In this document: in pieces, positions 19,293 to 30,505 of the stretch
Numbering within the stretch: the stretch's first letter is position 1
Layout: every line of letters begins with the position of its first letter
DNA from: Sphingobacteriales bacterium
GTDB lineage: Bacteria > Bacteroidota > Bacteroidia > Sphingobacteriales > Sphingobacteriaceae
DNA length: 64,000 bases
NCBI GenBank assembly: GCA_004293485.1
Contig: RDYW01000036.1
Span: 24,793-88,792, forward strand
Reading direction: 5' to 3'
Position numbers and translations under genes: made by a program
Notes under the pieces: model-generated
Seen by the model: the letters and a program-made list of their open reading frames with translations, nothing else
Database searches by the model: none
What the model was told of the DNA's origin: nothing

Positions 19293-21569
19293 ATGAGTAA
19301 AATAAATAAAAAACAAGATGCCTTGGATTACCACGCTATGGGCAGGCCCGGTAAAATACAGGTGGTACCTACTAAACCTACCAATACACAACGCGATTTA
19401 AGCCTAGCTTACTCGCCTGGGGTAGCTGTACCCTGTTTAAAAATAGCCGAAAACAAAAACGATGTATATAAATACACCGCCAAAGGAAACTTAGTTGCTG
19501 TTATAAGTAACGGTACAGCGGTATTGGGTTTGGGAAATATAGGCCCCGAGGCCGGAAAGCCAGTAATGGAAGGCAAAGGAATTTTGTTTAAGATATTTGC
19601 AGATATTGATGTATTTGACTTAGAGCTTGATACCGAAAATGTAGATGAATTTGTAAAGATTGTAAAAGCACTAGAACCAACATTTGGTGGTATAAATTTA
19701 GAAGATATTAAAGCCCCCGAGTGTTTTGAAATAGAACGTAGGCTAAAGGCCGAAATGAACATCCCTGTAATGCATGACGACCAGCATGGTACCGCCATTA
19801 TATCGGCAGCAGCATTATTAAATGCTTGCGAAATACAAAAAAAGAAATTAGAAAAAGTAAAAATTGTAATAAACGGTGCAGGTGCTGCAGCCATTTCGTG
19901 TACCAGGCTTTACGTTTCGTTGGGGGCTCGTAAAGAAAACATTGTGATGCTCGATCGTACGGGAGTTATCCGGGCCAACCGAGAAAACTTAGAAACTACC
20001 AAAGCCGAGTTTGCCACCACCCGCGATATTTATACCCTAACCGATGCCGTTAAAAACGCCGATGTTTTTATAGGTTTATCTTCGGCCGATGTGTTAAGCG
20101 CAGATATGCTGCTATCTATGGCTAAAAACCCCATAGTATTTGCCATGGCCAACCCTAACCCCGAAATTGATTACAACTTAGCCGTAAAAACCCGAAAAGA
20201 TATTATTATGGCCACTGGCCGGTCCGATTTCCCTAACCAAGTAAATAACGTATTGGGCTTCCCTTATATTTTTAGAGGTGCGCTTGATGTAAGGGCTACC
20301 GCCATAAACGAAGATATGAAAATAGCGGCCGTAAAAGCCCTTGCCGAACTAGCCAAAGAAAACGTTCCTGAGGCTGTAAACCTAGCTTATAATACAAAAA
20401 ATATTCGTTTTGGTAAAGATTATATTATACCAAAACCCATTGATTTTAGGCTAATTACCGCATTAGCACCAGCCGTAGCCAAAGCCGCTATGGCATCGGG
20501 CGTAGCCCGTATGGATATTACCGACTGGGAAAAATACACCCAAGAACTAAAACAACGCCTAGGTATGGACGATGTAATTTTACGCACCATTACCAACAAA
20601 GCCAAAGCAAATCCTAAAAAGGTTGTTTTCGCTGAGGCGGATAATTACAAAATACTTAAATCGGCACAGATAGTTAAAGACGATGGCATAGCCATCCCAA
20701 TTTTATTAGGCAATAAGGCAGCTATCCATAAAATTATCCGTGAAAACGAGCTAGAGCTAGATGGCGTACTTATAATAGACCCAGCCGAAGAAAAAGAACT
20801 TTTCGAAAAATATGCACAAAACCTGTATGCCAAACGTGGCCGCCGAGGCATAAACTTATTTGAAGCCCGCAAGCTTATGCGAGACCGTAACTATTTTGGC
20901 GCATCAATGGTCGAATTTGGCCAAGCCGATGCATTAATATCGGGGCTAACCCGCAATTACGCCACTACAGTAAAACCAGCATTGCAAATTATAGGTACCG
21001 AAGCCGGCGTAAATCGTGTAGCAGGTATGTATATGATGCTTACCAAATGTGGCCCTGTATTTTTTGCCGACACTACCATAAATGTAAACCCCGATGCACA
21101 AGAGCTGGTAGATATTACCGTATTAGTAAACAAATCGATAAAGCAATTTAACATCGAACCCCGTATAGCCTTACTATCGTACTCTAACTTTGGCTCTAAC
21201 GAAGGCGATACCCCACACAAAATTAGCCAAGCAGTAAGCATATTGCATAGCAATTATCCCGATATGGTTGTGGATGGAGAAATGCAAGCCAACTTTGCAC
21301 TTAATGCAGGCTTATTAAAAGATAATTTTCCGTTTTCGAAGTTAAACAATGGCGCAGCCAATACGTTGGTATTCCCCAATCTCGATTCGGGCAATATTGC
21401 TTATAAGCTTTTACAAGAAATAGGCGGTGCCGAAGCCATTGGCCCTATACTGTTAGGGATGAACAAACCTGTACACGTTTTACAACTAGATAGTTCGGTA
21501 CGCGAAATTGTAAACATGGTAACCATAGCTGTAGTAGATGTGCAAACAAAAGAGGCTACAACTAAATAA
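19293..21569 (+). CDS. maeB: NADP-dependent malic enzyme with C-terminal phosphotransacetylase-like domain
   Basis: LSLAYSPGVAVPCLKIAENKNDVYKYTAKGNLVAVISNGTAVLGLGNIGPEAGKPVMEGKG...; C-terminal PTA-like domain (FAEADNYKILKSAQIVKDDGIAIPILLGNK). Confidence 0.95.
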   Translation: MSKINKKQDALDYHAMGRPGKIQVVPTKPTNTQRDLSLAYSPGVAVPCLKIAENKNDVYKYTAKGNLVAVISNGTAVLGLGNIGPEAGKPVMEGKGILFKIFADIDVFDLELDTENVDEFVKIVKALEPTFGGINLEDIKAPECFEIERRLKAEMNIPVMHDDQHGTAIISAAALLNACEIQKKKLEKVKIVINGAGAAAISCTRLYVSLGARKENIVMLDRTGVIRANRENLETTKAEFATTRDIYTLTDAVKNADVFIGLSSADVLSADMLLSMAKNPIVFAMANPNPEIDYNLAVKTRKDIIMATGRSDFPNQVNNVLGFPYIFRGALDVRATAINEDMKIAAVKALAELAKENVPEAVNLAYNTKNIRFGKDYIIPKPIDFRLITALAPAVAKAAMASGVARMDITDWEKYTQELKQRLGMDDVILRTITNKAKANPKKVVFAEADNYKILKSAQIVKDDGIAIPILLGNKAAIHKIIRENELELDGVLIIDPAEEKELFEKYAQNLYAKRGRRGINLFEARKLMRDRNYFGASMVEFGQADALISGLTRNYATTVKPALQIIGTEAGVNRVAGMYMMLTKCGPVFFADTTINVNPDAQELVDITVLVNKSIKQFNIEPRIALLSYSNFGSNEGDTPHKISQAVSILHSNYPDMVVDGEMQANFALNAGLLKDNFPFSKLNNGAANTLVFPNLDSGNIAYKLLQEIGGAEAIGPILLGMNKPVHVLQLDSSVREIVNMVTIAVVDVQTKEATTK

Positions 21570-21614
21570 AAAAATGTATTTTTACATCCCCCTAAAACCG
21601 CTAAAACTCAAAAT

Positions 21615-22199
21615 ATGTACGCCTATATAATTGGTAAACTTACTTTTAAATGCCCTGCATATATTATTATAGAAACAGGTGGTATAGGCTATCAATTACA
21701 TATTTCGTTACATACTTTTATAGCTATTAAAGACTTAGACAACGCCCAGTTGTACGTTTGGTTGCATGTAAAAGAAGATGCACATACCTTATACGGTTTT
21801 GCCGATGAAGGCGAAAAACGATTGTTTTTACACCTTATATCGGTAAATGGTATTGGCCCTGGTACCGCCAGGATGATGTTATCCTCTATTAGCCCTATCG
21901 AAATACAAGATGCTATTATAAAAGGCGATGTGGCTCAAATAAAACGTATCAAAGGTATAGGGCCCAAATCGGCACAACGCCTCATTATCGAACTACAAGA
22001 TAAATTGCAAAAAGAAGGCAATGGCACATTAATATCGGCACCGCTAAACAATACCGCCCGCGAAGAAGCGTTATCTGCACTAATAATGTTGGGCTTTGCA
22101 AAAAATGCTGCCGATAACGCTATTGATAATGTAATTAAAAGCTCAACAGAAACATTATCGGTAGAACAAATTATTAAAACAACGCTAAAAACATTATAG
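21615..22199 (+). CDS. ruvA: Holliday junction branch migration protein RuvA
   Basis: MYAYIIGKLTFKCPAYIIIETGGIGYQLHIS...LISVNGIGPGTARMMLSS...IKRIKGIGPKSAQRLIIELQDKL. Confidence 0.96.
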   Translation: MYAYIIGKLTFKCPAYIIIETGGIGYQLHISLHTFIAIKDLDNAQLYVWLHVKEDAHTLYGFADEGEKRLFLHLISVNGIGPGTARMMLSSISPIEIQDAIIKGDVAQIKRIKGIGPKSAQRLIIELQDKLQKEGNGTLISAPLNNTAREEALSALIMLGFAKNAADNAIDNVIKSSTETLSVEQIIKTTLKTL

Positions 22200-22219
22200 A
22201 AAATTACACGCTTTTGCTT

Positions 22220-25200
22220 TTGAAAAAAATAAGCCTTTTATGTACGTTTATAATTTTGATTTTGTGCTTAGCGCAGAGGAATGTTGTGGCGCAAATAAAA
22301 AAAACTTCCTTAAAAAATCCAGCCGATAGCCTAAAATTAAAATATAGGTTTAAAGATAGTTACGCTACACCTTTTTTAACCCCTAAAGAATTTAGCCTTA
22401 AACCACCCGAAAACCTTAAACGCACCGTAGATTACGATGCCAAAAACAACCGATACATTATTAAAGAAATGCTAGGCGATAAACTATATCGGCTACCACA
22501 GTACCTTACTTTTAAAGAATATCAGCAAATAGAATTAGATAAGATAAAAAAAGAATATTGGGGTGGCTTGGTAAATAATGCACCTGCAGCAAGTAAAAAA
22601 GGATTAGGGGCAAGTATAAAAATTAGAAACAAAATTTTTGAAACCGTATTTGGTGGTAATACCATAAGCGTTACCCCCCGAGGAAGTGCCGACCTTACTT
22701 TTGGTGGCCGTGTAAACCGAAACGAAAATCCTATGTTTAACGAACGGCAAAGGATACAACGAAACTTTGATTTTAACCAACGCATACAAATGAATGTGGC
22801 CGGCAAAATAGGCGAAAGATTAAAGCTAAATTTGAATTACAGCACCGAAGCGCAGTTTGATTTTGAAAACCAAATTAAGCTAGATTTTCCGGGTAAAAAA
22901 GACGATATTTTACAACGCCTTGAGTTAGGGGTAGTTAATTTTCCGCTTACTACACAACTTATTACCGGTACACAGGCTTTATTTGGGGTAAAAACACAAT
23001 TACAATTTGGCCGCTTGGGGGTTACCACCTTGTTTTCGCAACAACGCTCGCAAGCCAAAGAAATTACCATTACCAACGGTTCGCAACAAAACGAATTTAG
23101 AATTACCTCCGATGCCTACGAAGCCAATAAACACTTTTTTTTAGCGCAATACTTTCGTAATAATTACAACAAAGCAATGGCTAACTTGCCTATTATTACT
23201 TCGGCGGTAAACATTACCAGAATAGAAGTATGGATTACCAACCGAACCAATAGCACTACCGACTCTCGAGATATTATTGCCTTTATGGATTTGGGTGAAA
23301 ATAGCCCCCACAATACTACACTTTTTAAAGGCGGTGCAGGCTTCAGCACCTTACCTTCGGCATTTATCGACCCTAGTTTTACACAAATACAATCAAACAA
23401 CCTATTACAACAAATACCCCCAAATGCTAGGTTAACCAACAATACCCAAATCGACGATTTTTTTAGAAACAATGGCGAATCTGATAATTATACCAAACTT
23501 ACCTATGCCCGTAAACTTACCGAAAGAGAATATACCCTTAACCCAGCGTTAGGTTATATATCGCTTAACGCAGCCCTAAATACCGACGAAGTACTTTCGG
23601 TAGCATACCGTTATACCATTAACGGCGTTGAATACCAAGTAGGTGAGTTTTCGAACGACCGTACCGTAGATGCCGCTAATCCAAAGGTATTATTTACCAA
23701 AATGTTAAAAAACCAAACCATTAAAACCCAATTACCTATTTGGAATTTAATGATGAAAAACATTTACGCTTTAAATGCTTTTGAAATAAGTCCGCAAGAT
23801 TTTAAACTTAGCATTACAAGAGTTGATAACGACAAAGGTGTAGAAAACCCCACTATAAACGAAGGCAACAAAATAGACCCCGTAAACCCCGTAAACACCC
23901 AAAAAAGAACCAAGCTTGCTGGAAAGTTATGGCTGCAAGTTACCGGTTTAGATAGGATAAACCAACAACGCGATGCTGTACCCGATGGCTATTTTGATTT
24001 TATACCTAACGTAACCATCGACCCTACCAACGGTCGAATTATTTTCCCTTTTATTGAGCCTTTTGGTAAAGATTTAAAAGCAAAATTTGATGAAGTAACC
24101 GAAACCGATTTAATAAAAAAATATGTTTTTCAACCGCTGTACGAAACTACCCAAACCCTTGCCCAGCAATTACACCCCGAACTTAACCGATATGTAATAA
24201 AAGGAACGTACCAATCGCAGGTAAGCTCCGAGTTTCAACTAAATGCCATTAACGTACCCGAAGGTTCGGTAATAGTAACTTCGGGTTCGTTAAAATTGGT
24301 AGAGGGTGCCGATTATACCGTTGATTATAACATAGGAAGAGTTAAAATACTAAATACTGCATTATTAAGCTCGGGCCAACCTATTAAAATACGCTTAGAA
24401 AGCAACGAACTATTTGGCGTACAACAAAAAAGCCTTTTTGGTACCCGCTTAGATTATACCATTAGCGAAAAAATACATTTTGGTGCTACCTATTTAAAAC
24501 TTACCGAACAACCAATAACCCCTAAAGTAAACTTTGGGGAAGAGTCGGTAGCCAATAGTATTTATGGTTTTGATGTTAATTACAGTGCTAGTAGCAGGTT
24601 TTTAACCCGTATGATTGATAAATTACCATTAATATCTACCAAAGCCCCTTCATCCGTATCGTTTAGTGGCGAGTTTGCTAAGTTTAACCCAGGCCACCCT
24701 AAGGCATTAAATTTTGCAGGAAACACCACAGGTGCAAGTTACATTGATGATTTTGAAGCAAGTAGATCGATTATTGATTTGAAAGCGGCAGCAATGTGGC
24801 AAATATCGGGCACACCTCAGTTATTTACCGAAGCAAACCTAAATAACGATTTGGCTTACGGGTTTAACAGAGCTAAAATGTCGTTTTTTAATATCGACCC
24901 ATTGTTTTATAACCGCTCGGGAAGCCTAACCCCTGATAATATAAAAAATAACCGGGCCGAACTATCCGACCCTTATGTACGTGAAGTAATAGAAACTGAA
25001 GTGTTTCCACTAAGGCAAAACCCAGCCGGTACGGTGCTACCATTACCTACTTTTAATGTAGCCTATTACCCTACCCTACGTGGGCCATACAATTTTACTG
25101 GCGTAGGCTTAAATAGTAATGGCACCTTTAGCAACCCTCGAAACAAATGGGGAGGCATATTTCGGCGAATAGATAACAACGATTTTGAGGCCTTAAATAT

Positions 25201-28200
25201 CGAATTTATCGAGTTTTGGGTGTTAGACCCTTTTATAAAAAAACCTAACTCTACTGGCGGCGATTTATATTTTAACTTAGGAAACCTATCAGAAGATGTG
25301 TTAAGAGATGGTAGAAAAGGATTAGAAAACGGCATACCCACCGATGGCGACCCCAACCGTACCGATGCTACCGTATGGGGGCAAGTGCCTAAACTACAAC
25401 CCATTATTCAGGCTTTTGATAACAACCCCGACGCAAGGCGAATACAAGATGTGGGTATTGATGGAATAAGTAGTGACATAGAAAAACAAAAGTTCGCAAC
25501 TGTTATACAACCTATTGTAGCACAACTAAACCCCCAAGCCGCAGCACAACTAAACGCCGACCCCGCATCAGATGATTATACATATTTTAGAGGGCCACAG
25601 CTCGACCAGCAAAATGCCGGAATATTAAAACGTTACGAAAACTTTAATGGCACCGAAGGAAACTCAAAAACTCCACAACAATCAACCAACGAAATAGGTA
25701 TCGAAAACTCATCAGCAACAGCATTGCCCGATGGCGAGGACTTAAACAGGGATAATAACCTTACCCGATCAGACGAATATTTTGAATACAAAGTAAGCCT
25801 TAGGCCACAGGATATGGAAGTAGGGAAAAATCATATTGTAGATAAAATTACCTCCACCGTAAAGCTGGTTGATGGAAGTTCGAAACCTGCTACTTGGTAC
25901 CAGTTTCGTGTACCATTGGCACAATACAACAATAAAATAGGTAATATACAAGACTTTAGGTCGATTCGCTTTATGCGGATGTTTATGACAGATTTTAGCG
26001 ATACCACCGTACTACGCTTTGCAAGATTACAGCTTATACGGGGCGAATGGCGAAGGTACAATGCCGAAAAAAGCCTTGTAAAAGTAATTAAAGAAACCGG
26101 GGCAACAGGTATAGATAACTCCTTGCTTGATGTAGGTGTGGTAAATATCGAAGAAAACAGCTCTAAAACACCTATCCCCTATGTGGTACCGCCAGGTATA
26201 CTACGCGAAAGAGATTTTTCGAACTTTAGAGGCGAAAGCCGCCAAAACGAGCAGTCGCTATTGCTAAAAGTACAAAACCTAAGCAACGGATATTCGAGGG
26301 CAGCGTACAAAACTACCATCAACGATTTTAGGTCGTACAAACGATTGCAAATGTTTGTACATGCCGAAGGCGAACAACTTAGAGACGGCGATGTAAGCGC
26401 ATTTATACGTGTAGGTACCGATTACCAAGATAATTATTACGAATACAGCATCCCCCTAAAGGTAACACAGCAAGGCACCCGCGACCCCGAAATGATTTGG
26501 CCAGCACAAAACCGCATTGAAATAGAATTTAAACAATTTCAGTTGGCAAAAACAGCCCGTAATGCAGCCATATTAAGTGGTACTTTAGCATCAGTAAACG
26601 ACCCTTTTGCTTACCCTATTGATGGAAAAAATTTCATTATTATTAAAGGACAACCCGATTTAAGCAAAGTACGCACCCTAATGCTTGGCGTACACAACCC
26701 CTTAAAAAGTAGTACTACCGATGACGGCCTAGATAAAAATGCCGAAGTATGGTTTAATGAATTGCGGGTAACCGATTTTGATGAACGTGGCGGCTGGGCT
26801 GCTACTGCCCGTATGAATGCACAATTGGCCGATTTTGGCGATGTTACTGTATCGGCAAATCAAACCTCTATAGGCTTTGGCTCGCTTGAGCAACGAGTAA
26901 GCGAAACCAAACGATCAGAAGATAAATCAATTGATATTGCTACAAGCCTTGAACTAGGCAAATTTTTTCCTGAAAAAGCAGGAATTAAACTACCTGTTTC
27001 GGCAAACTACTCTAACCAAGTAAGTACTCCACAGTTCGACCCTAAACAACCCGATATTGAACTTAAAACTGTACTTAGCTCGTTACCCGCCGACCAGCAA
27101 AAAGAAATTTTAGATTATTCGCAAAATGTAGCCGTACGCAAAAGCATAAACTTTACCAATATCCGTAAAATAAAAACCGACCCCGCCGCCAAATCACATT
27201 TATGGGATGTAGAAAACCTAAATGCTAGTTTTGCCTACAACGAGTTTAAACAAAAAGATTTTATCACAAAAAGCAACTTCCAAAAAAACTACCGAGCTGC
27301 TTTAGGCTATAATTATAACAATACTCCCAAATTTATTACCCCCCTACAAAAACGAATTAAAAACAACATGCTTGCTTTGTTACGTGATTTTAATTTTAAC
27401 CTTTTGCCTTCGGTGCTTAATTTCAGAATCGAACTGGATAGGTTATACTCCGAAAACTCGCTACGCAACAATAACGACCCCACTAATTTTATACCTGTAA
27501 ATACAACATTTAATAAAAACTTTATTATTAACCGTTTATATGGTATAAGTTGGGATTTATCTAAATCGCTAAAGCTTGATTTTAATGCCACCAATTTAGG
27601 TGTTGTAGATGAACCCGAAGGTCGTATTACAGGTTTAAAACGTGATACCCTTTGGCAAAACTTACAAAAACTAGGCCGTACTACCGATTATAACCACACC
27701 ATAAACCTAAGCTATACCGTACCTTTAAATAAAATACCGTACCTAAATTTTATAAGCCTAATTACCCGTTACCAAACTGGCTTTAACTGGAAAGCCGAGC
27801 CACTAATAACCCTTACCGACCCCAATATAAATTTTGGTAACACCATACAAAACCAGCGAACTATACAAATAAACCCTACTTTAAACCTTGTAAACCTGTA
27901 CGATAAATTTTCTTTTTATAAGCGATTAACCGTTGTAGATACAACAAAAAAAACTACCATAGCTCAACGTATTTTTAAAGTATTTTTTAGTTTAAAAAAC
28001 GTAGGAGGTACTTATGCCAAAAACCAAGGTACTTTTTTACCAGGATATCTTCCTAAAACCAAAGTTTTAGGCTACGATTTTGACGCCAGTTCTCCAGGTA
28101 TTGGCTTTTTAATTGGTTCGCAAAATGATATAAGAGAAAAAGCAATAGCCAACGAATGGATAACCCGCGATACTTTACAAAACCAATTATATGTAAATAC

Positions 28201-29314
28201 CATGGATAGTAAATTAAATTTAAGAGGTACGTTTGAGCCTCTTAACGATTTACGTATCGAACTTACAGCCTTTAAAAACGAAACCAAAAATTATTCAACC
28301 AATTTTAGGTACGATAATACAAAAAGCCAATTTAATAACCTTGGCCCAATTACTGCTGGAAGTTACAGTGTATCGTTTGTTGCCATAAATACCGCATTTA
28401 CCGATAAAAGCTCCGATAAAGTTTCGGCAGTTTTTCAGCAGTTTTTGGCTAACCGCGAAATAATTTCGAACCGCTTGGGTAACCAAAACCCCAACAGCAA
28501 TGGTAGCACTAATGGATTTGCCGATGGCTACGGCCAAAACTCGCAGGATGTATTGGTGCCTGCTTTTTTGGCTGCTTACAAAGGAAAAAATGCCAGTAAA
28601 GCAAGCCTTAATAACTTCCCCAACATACCCTTACCCAACTGGCGTTTAACCTATAATGGCTTAACCAAAATTGCTTTTTTTAGCCAAATATTTACCTCTA
28701 TAGATATTACACACGGCTACACTTCAACCTACAATGTAAACACATTTGATACCTATATACGCTATAACGAAGCCAATGGCGCAGCCAGCGTTCGAGATGG
28801 AAACAACAACTTTTTACCCAAGTATCGATTTAATCAAATAACTATTTTCGAGCAGTTTACCCCATTAATTGGGGTTGATGTTAGGATGAAAAACAACCTT
28901 ACAGCAAATATGGAGTTCCGCAAATCAAGAAGTTTAAGCTTTGGTATAACTAATAGCCAATTGGCACAACAGAACGACCAAGCCATTGTTTTAGGGCTGG
29001 GCTATCGCACCACCAATTTCCGTTTCCCTTTTGGTATTTTAAAAGGAGTAACCTTAAAAAACGACCTTAACTTTAAGCTCGACGTATCTATTAGAGATAA
29101 TAAAACTGTAATTTACAGGGCTGATGCCAAAGAAGCCGAAATTTCTACAGGGTCTAAAAATATAACCTACCGCCCAAGTATCGATTATGTAATTAACCAA
29201 CGTTTTAATGTACGCCTATTTTACGATACCAACATTACCAAACCTTACACCTCACAAACGTTTATTACTGCATTTAGTAATTTTGGTGTAAACCTAAAAT
29301 TTACCATTCAATAA
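22220..29314 (+). CDS. sprA: SprA/Sov family cell-surface protein, T9SS outer-membrane translocon / gliding motility
   Basis: ~2360 aa; directly downstream of ruvA; SprA-type sequence (GNTISVTPRGSADLTFGGRVNRNENPMFNERQRIQRNFDFNQRIQMNVAGKIGERLKLNLNYSTEAQFDFENQIKLDFPGKKDDILQRLELGVVNFPL...). The ORF track opens at 22214; TTG at 22214 or 22220 are the plausible starts. Confidence 0.93.
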   Translation: MKKISLLCTFIILILCLAQRNVVAQIKKTSLKNPADSLKLKYRFKDSYATPFLTPKEFSLKPPENLKRTVDYDAKNNRYIIKEMLGDKLYRLPQYLTFKEYQQIELDKIKKEYWGGLVNNAPAASKKGLGASIKIRNKIFETVFGGNTISVTPRGSADLTFGGRVNRNENPMFNERQRIQRNFDFNQRIQMNVAGKIGERLKLNLNYSTEAQFDFENQIKLDFPGKKDDILQRLELGVVNFPLTTQLITGTQALFGVKTQLQFGRLGVTTLFSQQRSQAKEITITNGSQQNEFRITSDAYEANKHFFLAQYFRNNYNKAMANLPIITSAVNITRIEVWITNRTNSTTDSRDIIAFMDLGENSPHNTTLFKGGAGFSTLPSAFIDPSFTQIQSNNLLQQIPPNARLTNNTQIDDFFRNNGESDNYTKLTYARKLTEREYTLNPALGYISLNAALNTDEVLSVAYRYTINGVEYQVGEFSNDRTVDAANPKVLFTKMLKNQTIKTQLPIWNLMMKNIYALNAFEISPQDFKLSITRVDNDKGVENPTINEGNKIDPVNPVNTQKRTKLAGKLWLQVTGLDRINQQRDAVPDGYFDFIPNVTIDPTNGRIIFPFIEPFGKDLKAKFDEVTETDLIKKYVFQPLYETTQTLAQQLHPELNRYVIKGTYQSQVSSEFQLNAINVPEGSVIVTSGSLKLVEGADYTVDYNIGRVKILNTALLSSGQPIKIRLESNELFGVQQKSLFGTRLDYTISEKIHFGATYLKLTEQPITPKVNFGEESVANSIYGFDVNYSASSRFLTRMIDKLPLISTKAPSSVSFSGEFAKFNPGHPKALNFAGNTTGASYIDDFEASRSIIDLKAAAMWQISGTPQLFTEANLNNDLAYGFNRAKMSFFNIDPLFYNRSGSLTPDNIKNNRAELSDPYVREVIETEVFPLRQNPAGTVLPLPTFNVAYYPTLRGPYNFTGVGLNSNGTFSNPRNKWGGIFRRIDNNDFEALNIEFIEFWVLDPFIKKPNSTGGDLYFNLGNLSEDVLRDGRKGLENGIPTDGDPNRTDATVWGQVPKLQPIIQAFDNNPDARRIQDVGIDGISSDIEKQKFATVIQPIVAQLNPQAAAQLNADPASDDYTYFRGPQLDQQNAGILKRYENFNGTEGNSKTPQQSTNEIGIENSSATALPDGEDLNRDNNLTRSDEYFEYKVSLRPQDMEVGKNHIVDKITSTVKLVDGSSKPATWYQFRVPLAQYNNKIGNIQDFRSIRFMRMFMTDFSDTTVLRFARLQLIRGEWRRYNAEKSLVKVIKETGATGIDNSLLDVGVVNIEENSSKTPIPYVVPPGILRERDFSNFRGESRQNEQSLLLKVQNLSNGYSRAAYKTTINDFRSYKRLQMFVHAEGEQLRDGDVSAFIRVGTDYQDNYYEYSIPLKVTQQGTRDPEMIWPAQNRIEIEFKQFQLAKTARNAAILSGTLASVNDPFAYPIDGKNFIIIKGQPDLSKVRTLMLGVHNPLKSSTTDDGLDKNAEVWFNELRVTDFDERGGWAATARMNAQLADFGDVTVSANQTSIGFGSLEQRVSETKRSEDKSIDIATSLELGKFFPEKAGIKLPVSANYSNQVSTPQFDPKQPDIELKTVLSSLPADQQKEILDYSQNVAVRKSINFTNIRKIKTDPAAKSHLWDVENLNASFAYNEFKQKDFITKSNFQKNYRAALGYNYNNTPKFITPLQKRIKNNMLALLRDFNFNLLPSVLNFRIELDRLYSENSLRNNNDPTNFIPVNTTFNKNFIINRLYGISWDLSKSLKLDFNATNLGVVDEPEGRITGLKRDTLWQNLQKLGRTTDYNHTINLSYTVPLNKIPYLNFISLITRYQTGFNWKAEPLITLTDPNINFGNTIQNQRTIQINPTLNLVNLYDKFSFYKRLTVVDTTKKTTIAQRIFKVFFSLKNVGGTYAKNQGTFLPGYLPKTKVLGYDFDASSPGIGFLIGSQNDIREKAIANEWITRDTLQNQLYVNTMDSKLNLRGTFEPLNDLRIELTAFKNETKNYSTNFRYDNTKSQFNNLGPITAGSYSVSFVAINTAFTDKSSDKVSAVFQQFLANREIISNRLGNQNPNSNGSTNGFADGYGQNSQDVLVPAFLAAYKGKNASKASLNNFPNIPLPNWRLTYNGLTKIAFFSQIFTSIDITHGYTSTYNVNTFDTYIRYNEANGAASVRDGNNNFLPKYRFNQITIFEQFTPLIGVDVRMKNNLTANMEFRKSRSLSFGITNSQLAQQNDQAIVLGLGYRTTNFRFPFGILKGVTLKNDLNFKLDVSIRDNKTVIYRADAKEAEISTGSKNITYRPSIDYVINQRFNVRLFYDTNITKPYTSQTFITAFSNFGVNLKFTIQ

Positions 29315-29371
29315 ATACAACCTTTACCATATATTGCTTCACCATAAATAAAAAAACACTAATTTGCTTTT

Positions 29372-30430
29372 ATGAAACTTCGTACACTTGTATTTTTAAA
29401 CTCATTAGCCGTAGGCTTTACTATTGCAGGTGTAAACTTTTACTTTCAGCACAAGTGGAATTACTTTTGGATTGCTTTAAGCATATCGTTTGTAGTAAGT
29501 TATGTAGTATTTTATTTTTTGATTGAAAAATATGTATATTCTAAAATAAAAATAATCTACAAACTTATACATAGTTTAAAGCTTGGTAAAGATTTAAAAG
29601 ATGCACTAGGCGAGTACGTATCGGCAGATCCTATAAACGATGTAGAGCAAGAAGTAAAAGAATGGGCAAGAGATAAAAAATCAGAAATTGACGAACTACG
29701 CAAACAAGAACAATTTAGACGAGAATTTCTTTCAAATATTTCACATGAATTTAAAACCCCACTTTTTGCTATCGAAGGATACGTAGAAGCCTTAAAAGAT
29801 GGTGCAATAAACGACCCTGAACTAGGGAAAAATTTTTTAGAAAAGCTATCCAACAACGTAGATAGGCTAAGTTATTTGATAAAAGATTTAAATGAAATAT
29901 CAAAACTCGAAAGCGGTGAAATTCCTATTCAATATCAAAAGTTCGAACTGCTTACGCTTATTAAAGAAGTAATGGAATCGCTTGAACTTAAAGCAAAAAA
30001 ATACCAAATTAATTTACTTTTAAAAGATAAGTACGACCAGCCTACCCTGGTAAATGCCGACCGAGAAAAAATACGCCAAGTATTGGTAAACCTTATTGAT
30101 AATTCGTTTAAGTATGGCAAAGAAGGTGGCACTACAGCCATAACAATATTTAAATTACACGACCAAGTACTGGTTGAAATTACCGATAATGGCATAGGTA
30201 TCGAAGAAAAATATTTGCCCCGCTTATTCGAACGATTTTACCGTACCGATACTAGCCGTAACCGTAAAATTGGAGGCTCGGGTTTGGGTTTAGCTATTGT
30301 AAAACATATAGTTGAAGCCCACCAACAAACTATTAATGTGCGCAGTACCGAGGGCGTAGGCTCAACATTTGGCTTTACATTACAAAAAATAGCCGAACCA
30401 TTGCTTAATATCCCTATATTAGGAACCTAA
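29372..30430 (+). CDS. PhoR-like sensor histidine kinase
   Basis: Two N-terminal TM; H-box REFLSNISHEFKTPLFAIEGYVEAL; N/G boxes VLVNLIDNSFKYGKEGG, ITDNGIGIEEKYLPRLFERFYRTDTSRNRKIGGSGLGLAIVKHIVEAH. Confidence 0.9.
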   Translation: MKLRTLVFLNSLAVGFTIAGVNFYFQHKWNYFWIALSISFVVSYVVFYFLIEKYVYSKIKIIYKLIHSLKLGKDLKDALGEYVSADPINDVEQEVKEWARDKKSEIDELRKQEQFRREFLSNISHEFKTPLFAIEGYVEALKDGAINDPELGKNFLEKLSNNVDRLSYLIKDLNEISKLESGEIPIQYQKFELLTLIKEVMESLELKAKKYQINLLLKDKYDQPTLVNADREKIRQVLVNLIDNSFKYGKEGGTTAITIFKLHDQVLVEITDNGIGIEEKYLPRLFERFYRTDTSRNRKIGGSGLGLAIVKHIVEAHQQTINVRSTEGVGSTFGFTLQKIAEPLLNIPILGT

Positions 30431-30444
30431 TTTTAGTACAGTAA

Positions 30445-30462
30445 TTAACATTATATTAACAT
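30445..30462 (+). promoter_or_regulatory. PHO-box-like direct repeat upstream of the DUF47-PiT operon
   Basis: TTAACAT-TATA-TTAACAT (starts 30445 and 30456, exactly 11 bp apart), 8 bp upstream of a TAnnTTTG element. Confidence 0.5.
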
Positions 30463-30470
30463 ACTAATTG

Positions 30471-30478
30471 TAGTTTTG
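30471..30478 (+). promoter_or_regulatory. Bacteroidetes -7 element upstream of the DUF47-PiT operon
   Basis: TAGTTTTG, 27 bp before the ATG at 30506. Confidence 0.5.
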
Positions 30479-30505
30479 AAAACATAAATTGCATATCCGT
30501 AACAA

